A DNA stretch of 64,000 nucleotides from Siphonodentalium dalli (taxonomy: Eukaryota; Mollusca; Scaphopoda; Gadilida; Siphonodentaliidae). The stretch spans positions 91,593,319 to 91,657,318 of the forward strand of contig CP136066.1 in assembly GCA_032622095.1 (NCBI GenBank). The letters run 5' to 3'. The notes under the pieces were generated by a model. It ran no database searches. It had not been told where the DNA came from and worked only from the letters and a program-made list of their open reading frames with translations. Numbering within the stretch: the first letter of the stretch is position 1; every line of letters starts with the position of its first letter. This document shows positions 10,349-23,700 of the stretch, piece after piece. The position numbers were made by a program, and so were the translations under genes.

Positions 10349-10707
10349 TTAACCCTTTACCCAAACAGAAGGGCCCTGTGCCAATGCATTCTCTTATATA
10401 TGCGAGTCGACCATAGGTCGCCTCGCATATATAAGAGAATGCATTGGCTTAATACATTAAAAATTATAAAATTGTTAAAGAATGTAAGAAAAAATGGTAA
10501 AAAGTGTTAAAAAAAGATTTTGTTTAGGCCAATGCATTCTCTTATATATGCGAGGCGACCTATGGTCGACTCGCATATATAAGAGAATGCATTGGCACAG
10601 GGCATCACAGTGTGGTCAATGAGCCGGTTCCAATGATATCCATATTTGTATGGTTTTATTGAGACAGACCCAAGATAATTTAGGCTGTTTGTTGGGTAAA
10701 GGGTTAA
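10349..10707 (+). mobile_element. B-family MITE
   Basis: TTAACCCTTTACCCAAACAG to TTGTTGGGTAAAGGGTTAA, with both ATTCTCTTATATATGCGAG palindromes intact. Confidence 0.88.
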
Positions 10708-11282
10708 TGCTCCCAAGTCACCATTTCTTTGGCTTCGGTGGTAAACAATATTTGAATTGAGTCGAGGAAAACACCTATACAAGCTCAGAGTGATCAGATA
10801 TAGATTTTTGAAATTTTTTATTTCTCGACATGTGTAGTTATTAGTGGCCTGATAAAAAGTCTTCAAACCGACGATATCGGACCAAAATGCGGATGAAGTT
10901 GGATAACTCTAAAATCATGTTGTTTTGGCGTTAGATATATTGGCTATCCGGCCACATTTGGTTGAACAAAATGTTTATAAACAACACGTTTTGTGACAAT
11001 TTTATACTATAGTTGACTGTGCACTGTTGGCATTATTTTTGGACATTTAATCGATAATGATAACTTCAGTTTAAAAAAAGTTTGTTGTTGGAATCTGATG
11101 ATATGGAGACCATCGAATCGGATTGAGTACCTTTAATTACTAAATATGTTCTATCTTTCCCCGACAACACTTCCAAAAGAACAACAACAACAACACCACC
11201 AATGCTTAGTCCAAGCTTCCTTCGATGTATAGCTGGTTTGTGTCCAAGGAAACTTGGACTAATTGCGATCAATGCTATTGGG

Positions 11283-11640
11283 GTACTGTACACTAAATCC
11301 GACTAGTTATAGGACCATCTCCTTTTATACATAACAGAATATATGCAACAAATGAATTAATTTGAGCTATGGACTAGTGTAAAATATACGTGTGTGCTCT
11401 ATGAATGAGGCAAACAACATGGTAATTATAATGAAAATGATTTTATGACTGCATGGAGTCATAAATTCATTTTCATTATAATTACAATGTTGTTTGCATC
11501 GTTGATAGAAACACGAGTTTATTTTGCACTAATCCATGGCTCATATTCATTTATTTGTTTCATATATTCTGTTGAGTATAAAAGGAGATGGTCCCATAAA
11601 TGGCAGAATATAGTGTACAGTACCCCTTTAAATCACGTTA
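11283..11640. mobile_element. F-family palindromic element
   Basis: GGACCATCTCCTTTTATAC at the left and GTATAAAAGGAGATGGTCC at the right, with an inner pair TAATTATAATGAAAATGA / TCATTTTCATTATAATTA. About 350 bp, no coding sequence. Confidence 0.85.
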
Positions 11641-12407
11641 TTATTTAAAAAAAATGAAAATCATACACACTATACGCACAGAGCTGACAGTGTAGTGTTA
11701 TAAAAAATAGCTACATTTTCTGTCCCTGTTCGTGAAAAAAAAATATTTCACAGGTGACAGAACCTCATGTTGACTATTTTCTCTGATTCAAAAGTATTTG
11801 ATCTCATTCAAAATGTAATGACCCTGAATGTATACATAAGTTCGTGGAAATGATATGCACCATCTTTATTGATGGAGGAAAGGCCGCACATAAAACACGA
11901 AATGATGCTTAAACCATTCACCACGTCAGCAACTGACAATATATCTTTAAATATAATTTCCCTCTAATCAAGATGAATCTTCGGATTTTTTCGTTTTCTT
12001 CGACTTTCATTTTTGCCCACCAAAACGTGAGACAAATAAAGATTCTTTTGACTAACTCTTGCAAATAATTATATGTATTAGCCAGCAAACGAAACAGACA
12101 AACCCGATTTTCAACAAATATATATACAAACTCCTGAGTGACTGGGGGTGGGTGACCGGCGATCTGTATTTATGTTCAACTTGTTTTCGGTAGTCATGTT
12201 GTTTTGTCATTACTATTTATTTTCCAGTGTAATAACATATGGGAGAGGGTGTACCCATACGTGAGTCAGCACTTGTCCTCGATCCAATTCAATTGCATAT
12301 ATACAAGTGTATGTGACATATATAGCATTACATAAATTGTTACATAAATTAGACAAATACACATGTCTAAACTAGCACATAGAATATTATCAGCGATAAT
12401 ATGCATC

Positions 12408-12852
12408 TTAAGGGTACTCAATCCGAAGTAATGCTCGCAAATTACTATTTCCTTGGCTTTGGGGGTAAAAAATATTTGATTCGAGTCGAGGAACCCACCC
12501 ATCAAAGCTCAGAGTGATCAGATATCGATGTTTAAAATCTATTATTTTAATTTGAGGTGGCCCAGTAAACAGTCGACGAGAAGAATTTCTCTGAACAAAT
12601 TGCGGATGAAGATGGATAACTCTAAAATCAAGTGGCTTTTTGTGTCAGATATTTGACAAACCGGCAACATTTCGTTGACCAAAATGTTGATAAATAACAG
12701 GTTTTGGGCAATTTTATACTATAGTTGACTGTGGTTAGCATTATTGTTGGGCAATTAATCGATTCTGATAACTGAAGCGGCATTTTTAAAAATGTTGTTG
12801 TTGGAATCTGATGATATGGGAACCATCGAATCGGATTGAGTACCTTTAAATA
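12408..12852 (+). repeat. K-family repeat, copy 2
   Basis: AATCCGAAGTAATGCTCGCA, AGCTCAGAGTGATCAGATAT and GGAATCTGATGATATGG blocks in order, ending GGATTGAGTACCTTTAAA. Confidence 0.75.
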
Positions 12853-13414
12853 ATTATATATGTTAATTAAATGCTCCGCATAAAGACAATTAATGCATGG
12901 CTTTTCGGTGATCAAAGCGTCAGGGTCTGCCAATTCGATAAAAATGACGGTACTGTTTCTTAATATTTACAACATCATACCTGAATCAGATGGACCCTTC
13001 AACACAGGGACGTGGATAAAAGGTATATGTTGGGGTGTCAACATTTGAATTTCCAACTTCACACCCAACCCCATCCGAACCATACCAAACTCACGAGTTT
13101 GCGTAATTCTGTTTACGCGCCTCCTCATTTGGGCTTTGATTTTTCCCTTCTGTTTCCACAACTGTTCACCCACAGGCCTGAATGGTAGCCTATTTAGCCT
13201 ATTTTATATGGATGAGTGGTCTTGTAGCCAGGGAGAGGAGCAGAATCCACTGCAATGGTTCGGCCATGTGTGAGAAATATTTAAGATCTGAATCTGAAAA
13301 TAGCAAAATCCTAACATCTATATATAGATGTTATAGGATTTTGCTAATTTTAGCAATATATAGTAGACTAACGACAGGCGAATTCACGTACACCCCGATT
13401 TGTTTTTCGTAAAA

Positions 13415-13603
13415 TACAGTAATGTCCTAAGTAATCAATTCCCTAACCACAGCAGAATTATGGGTAACTTTTCAGGATTTAGTCGGAAATATGGCTTGTT
13501 GCCATTTATCTGAAAGCTCTCAGTGAGAGCTTTCCGATGAATGTTCCTGAAAAGTTACCCATAATTCTGCTGTGGGGAGTCGATTACTTAGGGCATCACT
13601 GTA
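13415..13603. mobile_element. A-family palindromic element
   Basis: TACAGTAATGTCCTAAGTAATC to GGGCATCACTGTA with mirror-image halves; slightly diverged, with an internal deletion in the right arm. Confidence 0.88.
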
Positions 13604-13620
13604 TTTGTTCCCATATTCAT

Positions 13621-13885
13621 TTAATCCTTCCATGACTGGAGATTCCGGAAATTTTGTGAAAACACTGTGCCAATGCATTCTCTTCTATATGTGAGTCTCC
13701 CATAGGGAGCATCGCATATATAAGAGAATGCAATGGCCTAACAATATTTACCTTGTAAGCCAGTGCATTCTCTTATATATGCGAGGCTCCCTATGGGAGA
13801 CTTGCATATATAAGAGAAAGCACTGGCACAGGATCTTTAATGCTGCACCAGCACAGCTCCCATCATGAACCTCATGAAAGGTTTA
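13621..13885 (+). mobile_element. C-family MITE
   Basis: TTAATCCTTCCATGACTGGAG to TCATGAAAGGTTTAA, with both GTCTCCCATAGGGAGC palindromes around a TAACAATATTTACCTTG spacer. It follows an A element by 17 bp. Confidence 0.85.
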
Positions 13886-14634
13886 ATATAAATAATTATC
13901 TGATGATGATATTTCGCATGTTAAAACCATTGTTATGTAAATATTTCTGTTACAGCGATTTGCCAACAAGCATCGCTAATTGCGCAGGTAATTCAAATAT
14001 GAGAGACTAAGAAAAAAATTCGGAAAATTTATGTTCAAGTTTTTTGAAAAACTCCGACATATAATTTGGTGAGGTCAGAGAGACAGCTGGCGCTGGGCAT
14101 CTACAGATGAAGATAGCACGATAACTTGGAACAAATATCAACTGATTTTGTTGATATTTGGTTTATGAGACTTGCTCTACGATGTCTTGATCAAGTTCGA
14201 AAACCAGCCAGGTCCACATATGTTGGGCGGAGTTATACGGCCGTTATTTAGTTAATTTTTGTGAATTTTAATTGCGATCAGCACAATAACTTTGGTGAGG
14301 TCGTTTTGCAGGGGAATATTTAGTATGTTAGACTTCCTCAACATGCTTTTCCGATGTTTACATGTTTACGTTTTTATTGGACTTTGGTATTTAATTGGAC
14401 TTTGATCGGCAAAGTAATTAAAACAGTAATGTTTACATAACAATGGTTTGAACATCTGAAATCTTGTTATTGAAGAATTATTGATAATAATAGTAAGAAC
14501 AAAGTTGTTATATCTTACACATACTTTTTGATGATAATTGTTTTACAGACGATCGTGACTTTTAACATGTAACCACTGTGAAGGCATTGGGTCCCTTTAA
14601 TCATTCAATTATATTGATCATAAATACAGTAATG

Positions 14635-14841
14635 CCCTAAATAATCGACTCCTTAACCACAGCAGAATTATGGGTAACTTTTCAGGATTTAATCGGAAAT
14701 ATGGCTTGTTGCCATTCATCGGAAAGCTCTCAGTGAGAGCTTTCCGATGAATGGCAACAAGCCATATTTCCAACTAAATACTGAAAAATTACCCATAATT
14801 CTGCTGCAGTTAAGGAGTCGATTATTTAGGACATTACTGTA
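14635..14841. mobile_element. A-family palindromic element, near perfect
   Basis: TACAGTAATGCCCTAAATAA to TTTAGGACATTACTGTA. The halves match almost throughout and meet at GAAAGCTCTCAGTGAGAGC. Confidence 0.92.
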
Positions 14842-17800
14842 TGTCCTGAAAAAATGTTGAAATATGCCGTCTCAACTGATTTATCCATTTTATTCAATTA
14901 TGACAAGTCACCCACATATGAGGCTGTCCTATTTGATGAATTCCGTCTCTCGATGTTATTTGACTTCCTCTATTAGATAGGGTGTTTGGCATGGATTCAA
15001 CCACACTGAACTACTGCTGACAAGATCCCAATTAAATTTAGGATTTTTTTTATCCCAAAGGAAACATGCATGCTTATAAATATTGTATAACTCCAAATTT
15101 GGTTCCTGACTGAAATATAATGAAAATATTTGTCTCTGATTTATACAATTCAGACCAAACCAAAGTTTTTGTAAGATGTTATTTGATATTTTTACTGCTG
15201 AATATTTTAAATAAGAAGGCAAGACCTGTTTGAAATGGGCCAAAATAGTGTCCTACATCATTGGAAAGCTTATGTTGAGTAAATTCCATATGATCAAGCC
15301 TATGTTTGGTATGTTATTTGTTGTATGGCAACATTATTTTATTTCTTGACTAAAATTATGTTATAGCTATCAACTTTTGATTTTTGGTATTCCAGAGCCC
15401 AAGTTACCACACTGGAGATCCGTGAACTCGAACAACGGTTGAGAACTCGAACAACGGTTAACATTGACGGACGGAAAGTATAATTTTTATGATATATACC
15501 CATGCAATGTGCCATGATTCAAATATTTTCCGAGTTCATTCTGTGTGTACATACTGGTTCTATTGCATGATCGTCAAAACTCCAGTGTTTAATCAAATTT
15601 GTTTGTATATATGGGCTGATAATTGAAAAATATTCCTCCGACTCCAGGGGGGGGGGGGTGTGAATTTTTTTTTCTGGCACGTATGCCGGGGTGGGTGGAC
15701 CACCCACCAACAAGCAATTTTTTCCGCAACTAAAAAAAAAAATTCCTGCTTGTTTTTTAGTGTTTTGGCAATGAGTTGGGCTTCAAACCCACTTTGAATG
15801 AGAGAAATAATGTAATTCTAACTGTAAACTGACTGCAGGCAGTTATCGTGTTGTATTTTGTTGCAAATTTTGAAATCCAAGATGGCCGCTGGCAGCCATG
15901 TTTTTTTGGCCGAATGACCTCAAAATGACTCATTCCTATTTACATGTCCATGTTAACATCCATGATAAATAGTATGCACAGAAATTCATATACAGCTGTT
16001 TACAGTGAATTCCCCCCCCCCCGCAAATCTCTGTTTTAGTGTTAAAAGGGGGGGTGGGTGTCAGAAAATGGTCGGAAAAAACTGCCGAAAACGGAAAAAA
16101 ATTTGGCGGTGGGGGTGGCTGGGTACAAAAAATGATCGAAAGGGAAACAATGCCATACGTGCCTGAAATTTTTTTCCGACCCCCCCCCCCCCCTGCCGAC
16201 TCTCTCTCTCGAGCATATTTTCTTGTTCGATGGAACTGTGCACAGTCGCCTGCATGTCCACCCATATTTAACAGCAAAAATACCCTCCTCGATATTCACA
16301 TGCCAAGCGTTACGTGTGAAAGTGGGTCACCGACGAAAACGCGACATAATCAACTCGAGGGTTGAAGCTCGGAATGAACTCGTACAACGGTTACTCAAAA
16401 ATGGTTTAAATCACGGACAACGGTTTTCGATACCACGCGCATAGGTTAAGCTTCCAATGGAATGTTCTGCAAAGTAAATCCTGCCGACGAAATTTGATGG
16501 CTAAATGGTCCATGCATGTTAGTTGAAACCCCGTCTATAACATATTGCATGTATTATAGTATGCCATCAGCCGACTATTGTTGTTATATAGCATATAGTT
16601 TTATTTCCCCAAATGAACAACCAAATACAACTTGTGATATTTTGAAGCAGTATATTCTGCATCCTTCCTTTACCATAAACATGTGTAGAATGAAACCCAC
16701 GAATAGAATCGTATAAATTGTTAAAAGTTCAATGTGATTATACTACCACACTCAGACTTTAATCTGAAATAATATCATCTCTGTGAATTAAATACTATTA
16801 TATATGGACAAAACCAAGTATATGCGCACTTTATATAGCTTAGCACTCGTATATCATAGCGCGGATACAGCGCGGAACGGAGGCGCCTGTCTTATTTCTT
16901 AAGCTGCTTTCACGTACATGCGTTTAAGTTACGCATGGTGCGTACACCTTTCACATAAGTGCGTAGAACTATCTGTTAGATTTCCGCATAACGCAAGCGT
17001 TTCACACCCACGCAATGCATTTAGCTTGTTCAAAATGGATTCATCAAAAGATGTAACTTATGGCATTACTGTAATTAACAGTTTTTGACTGGCTATACTA
17101 TATACCAGCAGGGGCGAGGGACCATGACTATATGGTTCGGCCCGGTGTGAGAATGTTTTTTAATCTGATCATGCATATTGCAAAATCCTAGCATCTATAA
17201 TAGACTGGCCTCAAGCCTTCCAGTTGTTGGAAATGTTCAACTTTATACCCCTCTAAGGTTGGAAAATTCCAACTGATGTGACCATTTCAGTCCAAAAAGT
17301 TAGACCAATACTAGGAAAATAAGCAAATGTAGGTCTAAAAACAAAAAGTCACCACTAATAAATAGTTGGTTAACGTTGACCAGTATGCAATTTCCAACTG
17401 TTGAAGATTTTGACAAATTCTCACCCACCCCCATGTCGCCACGTCCCTGTTTCAGCGTCGCACCATATATAGGCAGACTTATAGCAGGACTATATAGTTA
17501 CCCAAGCTCGATGATTTTGCACGTAGCAGATGTTGAACAGTTGCAAATAAGGAAAATATTTGTAAAACATAGAATCTGTGAAAATAACACTAACATTTAT
17601 GACATGAGGTCCCATGAAATGATTTGGTCTAAGATAAGGTTCGCAACTAACCTGCGTGCTGTTCTTTTCCTTTTGTCTGTTCAAACTTGTGTTGTTCTCC
17701 TCGACAATCTGTTGACAATAAGATGGCTGCTTCCTATGAGATTTTTGCTTTTTCGATAAAATCAGCATAATATAGTCATAGTGACGTAGGGAAACTGTTA

Positions 17801-18116
17801 TCATCGTCACGGTGAGATCGATAAAAGAAATCGATAGGCGCCGGCAGTGTGGGCACCGACCATCGGCGTGCATACGTCCGGGTCGTGTATGTCTGGAGAA
17901 ATCGATCGATCATCACCATGTGTGGCCACAGGTGTCGATTAAAAGTGTCAAAGATATATTCAGGGTTCCACGCCTCCGCTTATATATACGATACATACAA
18001 TTATATGTGAAATCGAAAATAGTATGGCTTTTACTAAATTGACGTCGTGTTGGCGAACACATCTTTAGAAACCGCATGTGAGTTACGAATACAAAATAAG
18101 ACAGTCTGATATACAC
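14842..18116. other. Intergenic or 7B2 5'-intron region with few features
   Basis: It contains an H fragment (15868-15985), a G-tract pair at 15648 and about 16012-16192 where poly-C, G-rich and C-rich blocks alternate, and CpG-containing sequence near 16900-17000 and 17800-17900. One or more 7B2 5' exons and its promoter could lie here, but I cannot place them. Confidence 0.5.
15868..15985 (-). repeat. H-unit fragment
   Basis: Holds CCAAGATGGCCGCTGGCAGC, the TTTTTTGGCCGAATGACC block and ACATGTCCATGTTAACATCC in one stretch, which is the reverse complement of part of an H unit. Confidence 0.65.
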
Positions 18117-18630
18117 TCTTAGAAAACATTTGTATAAATTCTATAAACAATACGTTTTACATTTTATTTTAAACAAAATTGTGTAGAAATGACACATTCG
18201 TGACATATATGTGTGTCGGTGGAATTTCCTCAACGTTGAATGAGAGAATATCGGTATATGAGTGTATCATTCATTATTATTATGTTTTATATTGGAGACA
18301 CAAAACTCATAAAGGCTATCACCGAACAACAAATTGGCAGCAGTTTTACAATTTGATATAGACTGTAGTTGTGTCAAAACTGAACAGCACATAATTGTGT
18401 AGCACAGGGTTTTAAAGCTGCTGCCAGGTTTTTAATATGGTAGCTTTTACGAGGTTTGTGTCTCAAATAGAACATATCTCATCTACTAACTATAATATAC
18501 TAACATATTCTCTCTTATATTCTCTTTCGAGAAAAGTCCACTATCACGTAATTATGGCATTTCTACACAATTTTTGTTTAAAGATAAAATGTAACACATT
18601 GTGTAGAATTTATACACATTTGTTAATGGT
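18117..18630. mobile_element. Foldback element with TTGTGTAGAA-type stems
   Basis: TTTTAAACAAAATTGTGTAGAAATG at about 18168 pairs with CATTTCTACACAATTTTTGTT at about 18559, and the ATTTGTATAAATTCTA / TAGAATTTATACACATTTG ends also pair. About 500 bp. No coding sequence recognised. Confidence 0.7.
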
Positions 18631-19194
18631 GTATACATGCAAATTAAAGATAACCGATCATATTTGACACCATAAATTTACTTTCGCATGTTACCGGTAC
18701 GTTTTTTGTACTTGAACATTGTTAGATCGATATCCTATATTAATTGGACGTTTTGTTGGTGAGATAACGACTTTCAAAATAGAAAATGTAATACGTTTTG
18801 AATGTTTGTCAGGCGAGAAAAATTTCCAATGATGTTCACTGATAAAGAACGTCGATATATATACTGTAAATTCACAAAGTGATTGGTAAAAATGAGCGTT
18901 CTCAATTATAAGATCTTTTGTATTTCTGTTCAACGTAAAACCAATGGATGCTTTTATTTATTTTCGCTGCGCCACACGATTGGTGGAATTTGCAAGTACA
19001 TATATATATATATATGGCTTAGGGAATTTGGACTAATTAATTTGTTGTTAAATCGGTCGGTGCATCTTTAAATGTCTATAATATTCGGTAGTGTAACTTT
19101 ACATTATCGAACTACATGTATATGCATACATGTGTAAATAAAATAAATATATGCATGCATATGGATATAGAAACCCCACGTCTCGGCGATGCCA

Positions 19195-19600
19195 ATTAAA
19201 GATGCATAATCCGAATTAATTACTCTCGCAAATTACTATTTCCTTTACTTCGGTGGTAAAACATATATATTTGATTCGAGTCGAGGAACCCAACCATCAA
19301 AGCTCAGACTGATCATATATCGATTTTTGAAATCTATTATTTTTCACCACCGATAATTTTTAGTGGCAGAGTAAACAGTCGACGAGAAGAAGGTCTCGGA
19401 GAAATTGCGGATGAAGATGGATAAGTCTAAAATCAAGTGTTTTATTTTTGTGTCAGATATTTGACAAACCGGCAAAATTTCATGGTACAAAATGGTGATA
19501 AATAACAGCTATAGGTTTTGAGTAATTTTTTGCTATATTTGACTGTGGTTAGCATTATGTTTGGCAATTAATAGATTTTGATAACTGTGTTAGACATAAT
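19195..19600 (+). repeat. K-family repeat, copy 3
   Basis: AAAGATGCATAATCCGAATT, the TCGAGTCGAGGAACCCA block and GATGAAGATGGATAAGTC, ending near AGATTTTGATAACTGTG. Confidence 0.75.
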
Positions 19601-20399
19601 TATATTTTATTGACTGATTTTCTAGACTCCAGAAACAAAAAGGAAACAACTAGGTAGGTGCATGCAAACGGATCATGCAGATATGCTTATTTCAAGAGAT
19701 GGTTACGATAAATATAGGCCTATAATTACTTCACTTAAACGGGTGCACTTAATTGCATCAATGAGACAAAATAAACTGTCCATTAATATTATGTACGGTA
19801 TAGTATACGGTATATAATTTACACGGACCATCCAGTAATATAAATTGCTTTAAGAGTAATTGCATTCTGTTAAAGAGGCCTTCGAATTGGGTTAATGTGG
19901 AATAACGTAATTTTTATTTAAGTCTGTAAAACGGCTACATGTATCATCAAGCATATTAGTATGTAAACATTATACTGTTTCAGTGGCATTACCATTCAAA
20001 GTCAAATCATCGATCTATATTTAATATACGTCGATGGTCAAATTTAATTAGATACAAAAGTTTAAGAAAATTAAAACTTGACGGTAAACATTGGAAACGG
20101 CCAAAGCATTCACAAATGTTCTGAAAATCATATTCTTAGCCATGTTTTTTTTATAATTCGAAAAAAAAAAAAAAATTAATTGAAAAAAAGAAAATGTTTT
20201 GTTAAATTGGCTGATTAAACTAGGACATACACTAAATATTTGTATATCGATATTTCGAGATAATACGGTGGCTGATTTAGGACATAAAACAATAAAAAAT
20301 TAAATTAAAAAAAATAATTTATTTTTGAAAACAAAAATCGAAATTTTTAAACAACGAAAATGTGCACAAAGCGCGCACAGGGGGTGCCGTTGAATGTTT

Positions 20400-20649
20400 A
20401 AATATATTTAATGTCAAGTGCTAGAGCCACAGGCCCCAAGCGTACTCTCAATTCAGCCTAGTGATATATAATTTAAAAGATTTATCAACATGCCAAACAA
20501 TGAACCATGCGCTGAACATTGCCAGTGTCGGTTCACAAGCGGAAAACGGTACGCAAAATGCAGTACGTATTATCGATTTCACATCCGGTTGTCGAAATGG
20601 CTGGAAAATGATGGAAAGGAGTCCAATTTAAGCTGAAATAACCACCGCC
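20400..20649 (+). promoter_or_regulatory. Probable ACTR10 promoter and 5' leader with two short upstream ORFs
   Basis: The 250 bp before the ACTR10 start is the only CpG-containing stretch in an otherwise AT-rich kilobase, with ACATCCGG (an ETS-like core on the reverse strand) at about 20581 and no TATA box I would trust. If the transcript starts upstream of 20597 it carries two tiny ORFs, 20597-20611 (four codons) and 20608-20631 (seven codons). Both end before the main ATG at 20650. The transcription start is not determinable from sequence. Confidence 0.4.
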
Positions 20650-20726
20650 ATGCCACTTTTTGAAGGTCTGAGTTTCACTGGGGAGAGAAGTGTTGTTGTT
20701 CTTGATATTGGCCATGCTTACACAAA
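20650..20726 (+). CDS. ACTR10: ACTR10 exon 1 (residues 1-26)
   Basis: Encodes MPLFEGLSFTGERSVVVLDIG..., the actin-fold start with the DIG of phosphate loop 1 at residues 19-21. The donor is GTGAGT at 20727. It ends in phase 2; Lys26 is completed by the next exon. Confidence 0.96.
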
Positions 20727-23700
20727 GTGAGTTCATTTAAATTCCTTTCAATTTTCGAGCATACAAGATATATTCACAAAACACCAAAAAACAAAAAGTT
20801 CGAAAAAAAAACAACACAAACCTCAGAATATGAGATTAGTGAGAATGACTCATATGAATCGAAATTATGTTGTACAACAAGTCTGTGACGTTACAATTAG
20901 CTATATTCAATTTAATTTTCATAGTTTCAACTGCACGATTCGAACATAATTATCCAATTTTGACCATTTGTTTGTTGTTCGTTGTGTTCTCAGACTCAGT
21001 TCTGTGATCAGGTCTGGGTGAACCTGAAATGGAGCTACTATAGCCAGAAGTAGCTATTATTGCCCGATCTAGCTACTGGAAAATCGTCTGCGATGGGTAA
21101 ATTTGCGTTTATGATACTAAAACAAATTTTCCGGTTGTCAAACACATCGTCATCCACTTTGGCACATTTGAAAACACGTCTATGGGCTCTTTCACGTTAA
21201 AGGTTGACCACAAGTGGCCAAATAGGGTGCAAAAAAAGTGTTTTTCAAATAACTTTTTCTTCATTAATTCATGTTAGGAACATCATACTGGATCGGGAAC
21301 TAAAGTTTCAGAGCAGGAGCAAGTGTATTTTGATTTTTCAGGTTTGGTCTATGCAGGATTCCCTCAAAATTTAAAATACTGAACAACTAATTTCTAATGT
21401 CTGAATTTTAATTATTATGCATCTGTTTCCGGAATGATATCACATGACCTTGAGCATTGAACAATCAGAGAACATGTATGTCAAAATTACTGGAAAAATC
21501 TTTGAATTTCCATATTTTTTTAATTTATATGTAAATTATGAACTCTTAATATTCATATTCCCCAATTGTTATTCTCTGATAATAGAAAATGCTTCAGTAG
21601 TGTAAAGATTTTACTTCTCAAGTTGAAGTGCATGCTTCAAGGATTGTAATATTGAAAGCATTTTCAAAATCGGACAAAAATTGACTCAACAAGAGCATAT
21701 TTAAAAATTGCCAATTTCCACTGACTTATTCTCGGAGAGGACATACTTTTTTAACATTCATTCACTGTAGACATCAGAGTCTTGTAACTCAATCTTAGAA
21801 AGATTGCTGATTTTCATTGCCTTGTTATATATTTTAGAGAACTTGAATAGACCTGTCAAACTGAGAAATGTGAAGATGAACATATTGAGACACGTTGGCA
21901 ACATGACTCGACAAATGATAAGTTGGGGCAAAATCTGTTGTCCCATAACCGGTTTTTATGTGTACCCATACCATCGTATGTTATACGTAATGTTGACGTT
22001 CGGATTGACCACTCATCGTCCGTCCGTCTGTCTATCCGTATGTAGACATTTTACGCATGGTGCGATAACTCAAACATTTTCTATCCAATCGGAACAAAAT
22101 TTTGTACGAGTTTCTCATCCCAAAATGCAGGATGAGTTTGAAAATGGGTTTGATATGATTTTTAAATAGAGGTATGGGCCTTTTTCGACTTAGAATTCAA
22201 GCATGCTGCGATGACTGAAACATGTTTTTATCTGGTATTTTGGTTTGTGATTTCTCAGCCCAAAATACAGATCAAGTTCGAATATGGGTTTGATACAATT
22301 TTTTTTACTGGAGTGATGGCCCTTTTTTTGACTTACAATTATTCAGATGTGAGATTTACTAATTAATACAGGCTTTACTGTATAAGAGACACCTGCAGAC
22401 AAGGCGAATTATTGAACTAGAGTTATTTTTAGCTGTCATATGTTAGCCCTATTATAATATGTAACTGATTGGCATTCACAAATGAATGGACTCTCCCATT
22501 TCATTCTAAAAGTATAAATTGGAATAGTCTATTGTCCATTTGTATGGATGTTTTCAGAATATGAGCAGACAGAGCGAACCCACATTTAATGTAGTAATGC
22601 ACTATTTAAAATTCAAAATTATTTGCAGTCTCACTGAGCCGATTTCCATAATACTTGGTATGGAGACATAGTTTATAATTTGTTCATAGTGTCATGGTTG
22701 AGTCGATTTTAGGGGACAATGAGGGGTGAGAAGATTAATATTGAGGGCTATGGGGTTGTCATGGATTTAATGTCGAGACAGAAATCAATTGATGCTTTTC
22801 TACCGGTATGTATGAAACAAATCTATTGAGTGCTATAGAGCATTTGGAAAATGGGCTATCTTCAGTTTATCATGTCAGGGGCTTCAAGCGGTCCTAGTCA
22901 GGAGGCATTAAAAGGGTCAGATAACTCTAAATAAATAAGAACTTCAAAAATCTTTTTCTCCAGTCCAAGAAGGCAGATAAACATTGTTAATACTTGGTGT
23001 GGATTATTGCGATGAACCATAATTTCCAATTTGTTCATCCTGTCATGGTTCATTGAAATTTAGGGGCCATGGAGCGCTTAGATTAACATTGATTATTATT
23101 GATTTAGCGTCCAAGCTACTTGTAAAACATTGTAATGTGTGAAATCATTCTATTGGGGGTACTTACTGTTTTTTATATGAACTGTGGTAATCTGTATTGA
23201 GTGTATCGAGGGGTCATAGGGGCAGAATCCTCATGTTATGGCTGTATAAATATATGGATAATACTTTTGTATGGTGTAAACTATTTTATTGAGAGCTATA
23301 TACAGACCACCAGGGTATGAACTGTGTTTATTTATCTCAGTGTATGGGTCCTATGGTATTCCAATGTTATTATAAGTACACACACATGGATTATTCCTAT
23401 AATATTGCAAGTAAGTGCAGATACTCTGTAATCTGTTAAAAAATGTGTCCTCTCCGATAATTCAAGACAATTATATTTAACTATTGAGAAACACATGTTT
23501 TACGAACAACACTTCCATCAAACCACTTGTAATCAATGACATGATTATCAATAATCAAGAAATTCTTCAGATTGACAATTTACTCAGACAATTGCAGTTG
23601 AGCAGACCTGAATTGCCTCAATGGAAATAAATGAAATAACACATTAGTAGCTCAAATTGGACACAGCATGTTGCATAAACTGTATTTTAATATAGTATAT

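Larger units (their letters stand above)
10068..11165 (+). repeat. K-family repeat interrupted by B elements
   Basis: AAAGATGCATTAACCC at the left, then two B insertions, then the K body (AGCTCAGAGTGATCAGATAT, GATGAAGTTGGATAACTC, GGAATCTGATGATATGG). Other K copies lie at 12408, 19195 and 43846. Confidence 0.7.

Noticed and set aside
17376-17873. Overlapping open frames of 127 codons on both strands
   Set aside because: Open frames on both strands, no recognisable domain, no homology I can recall, and no splice context. Treated as chance.
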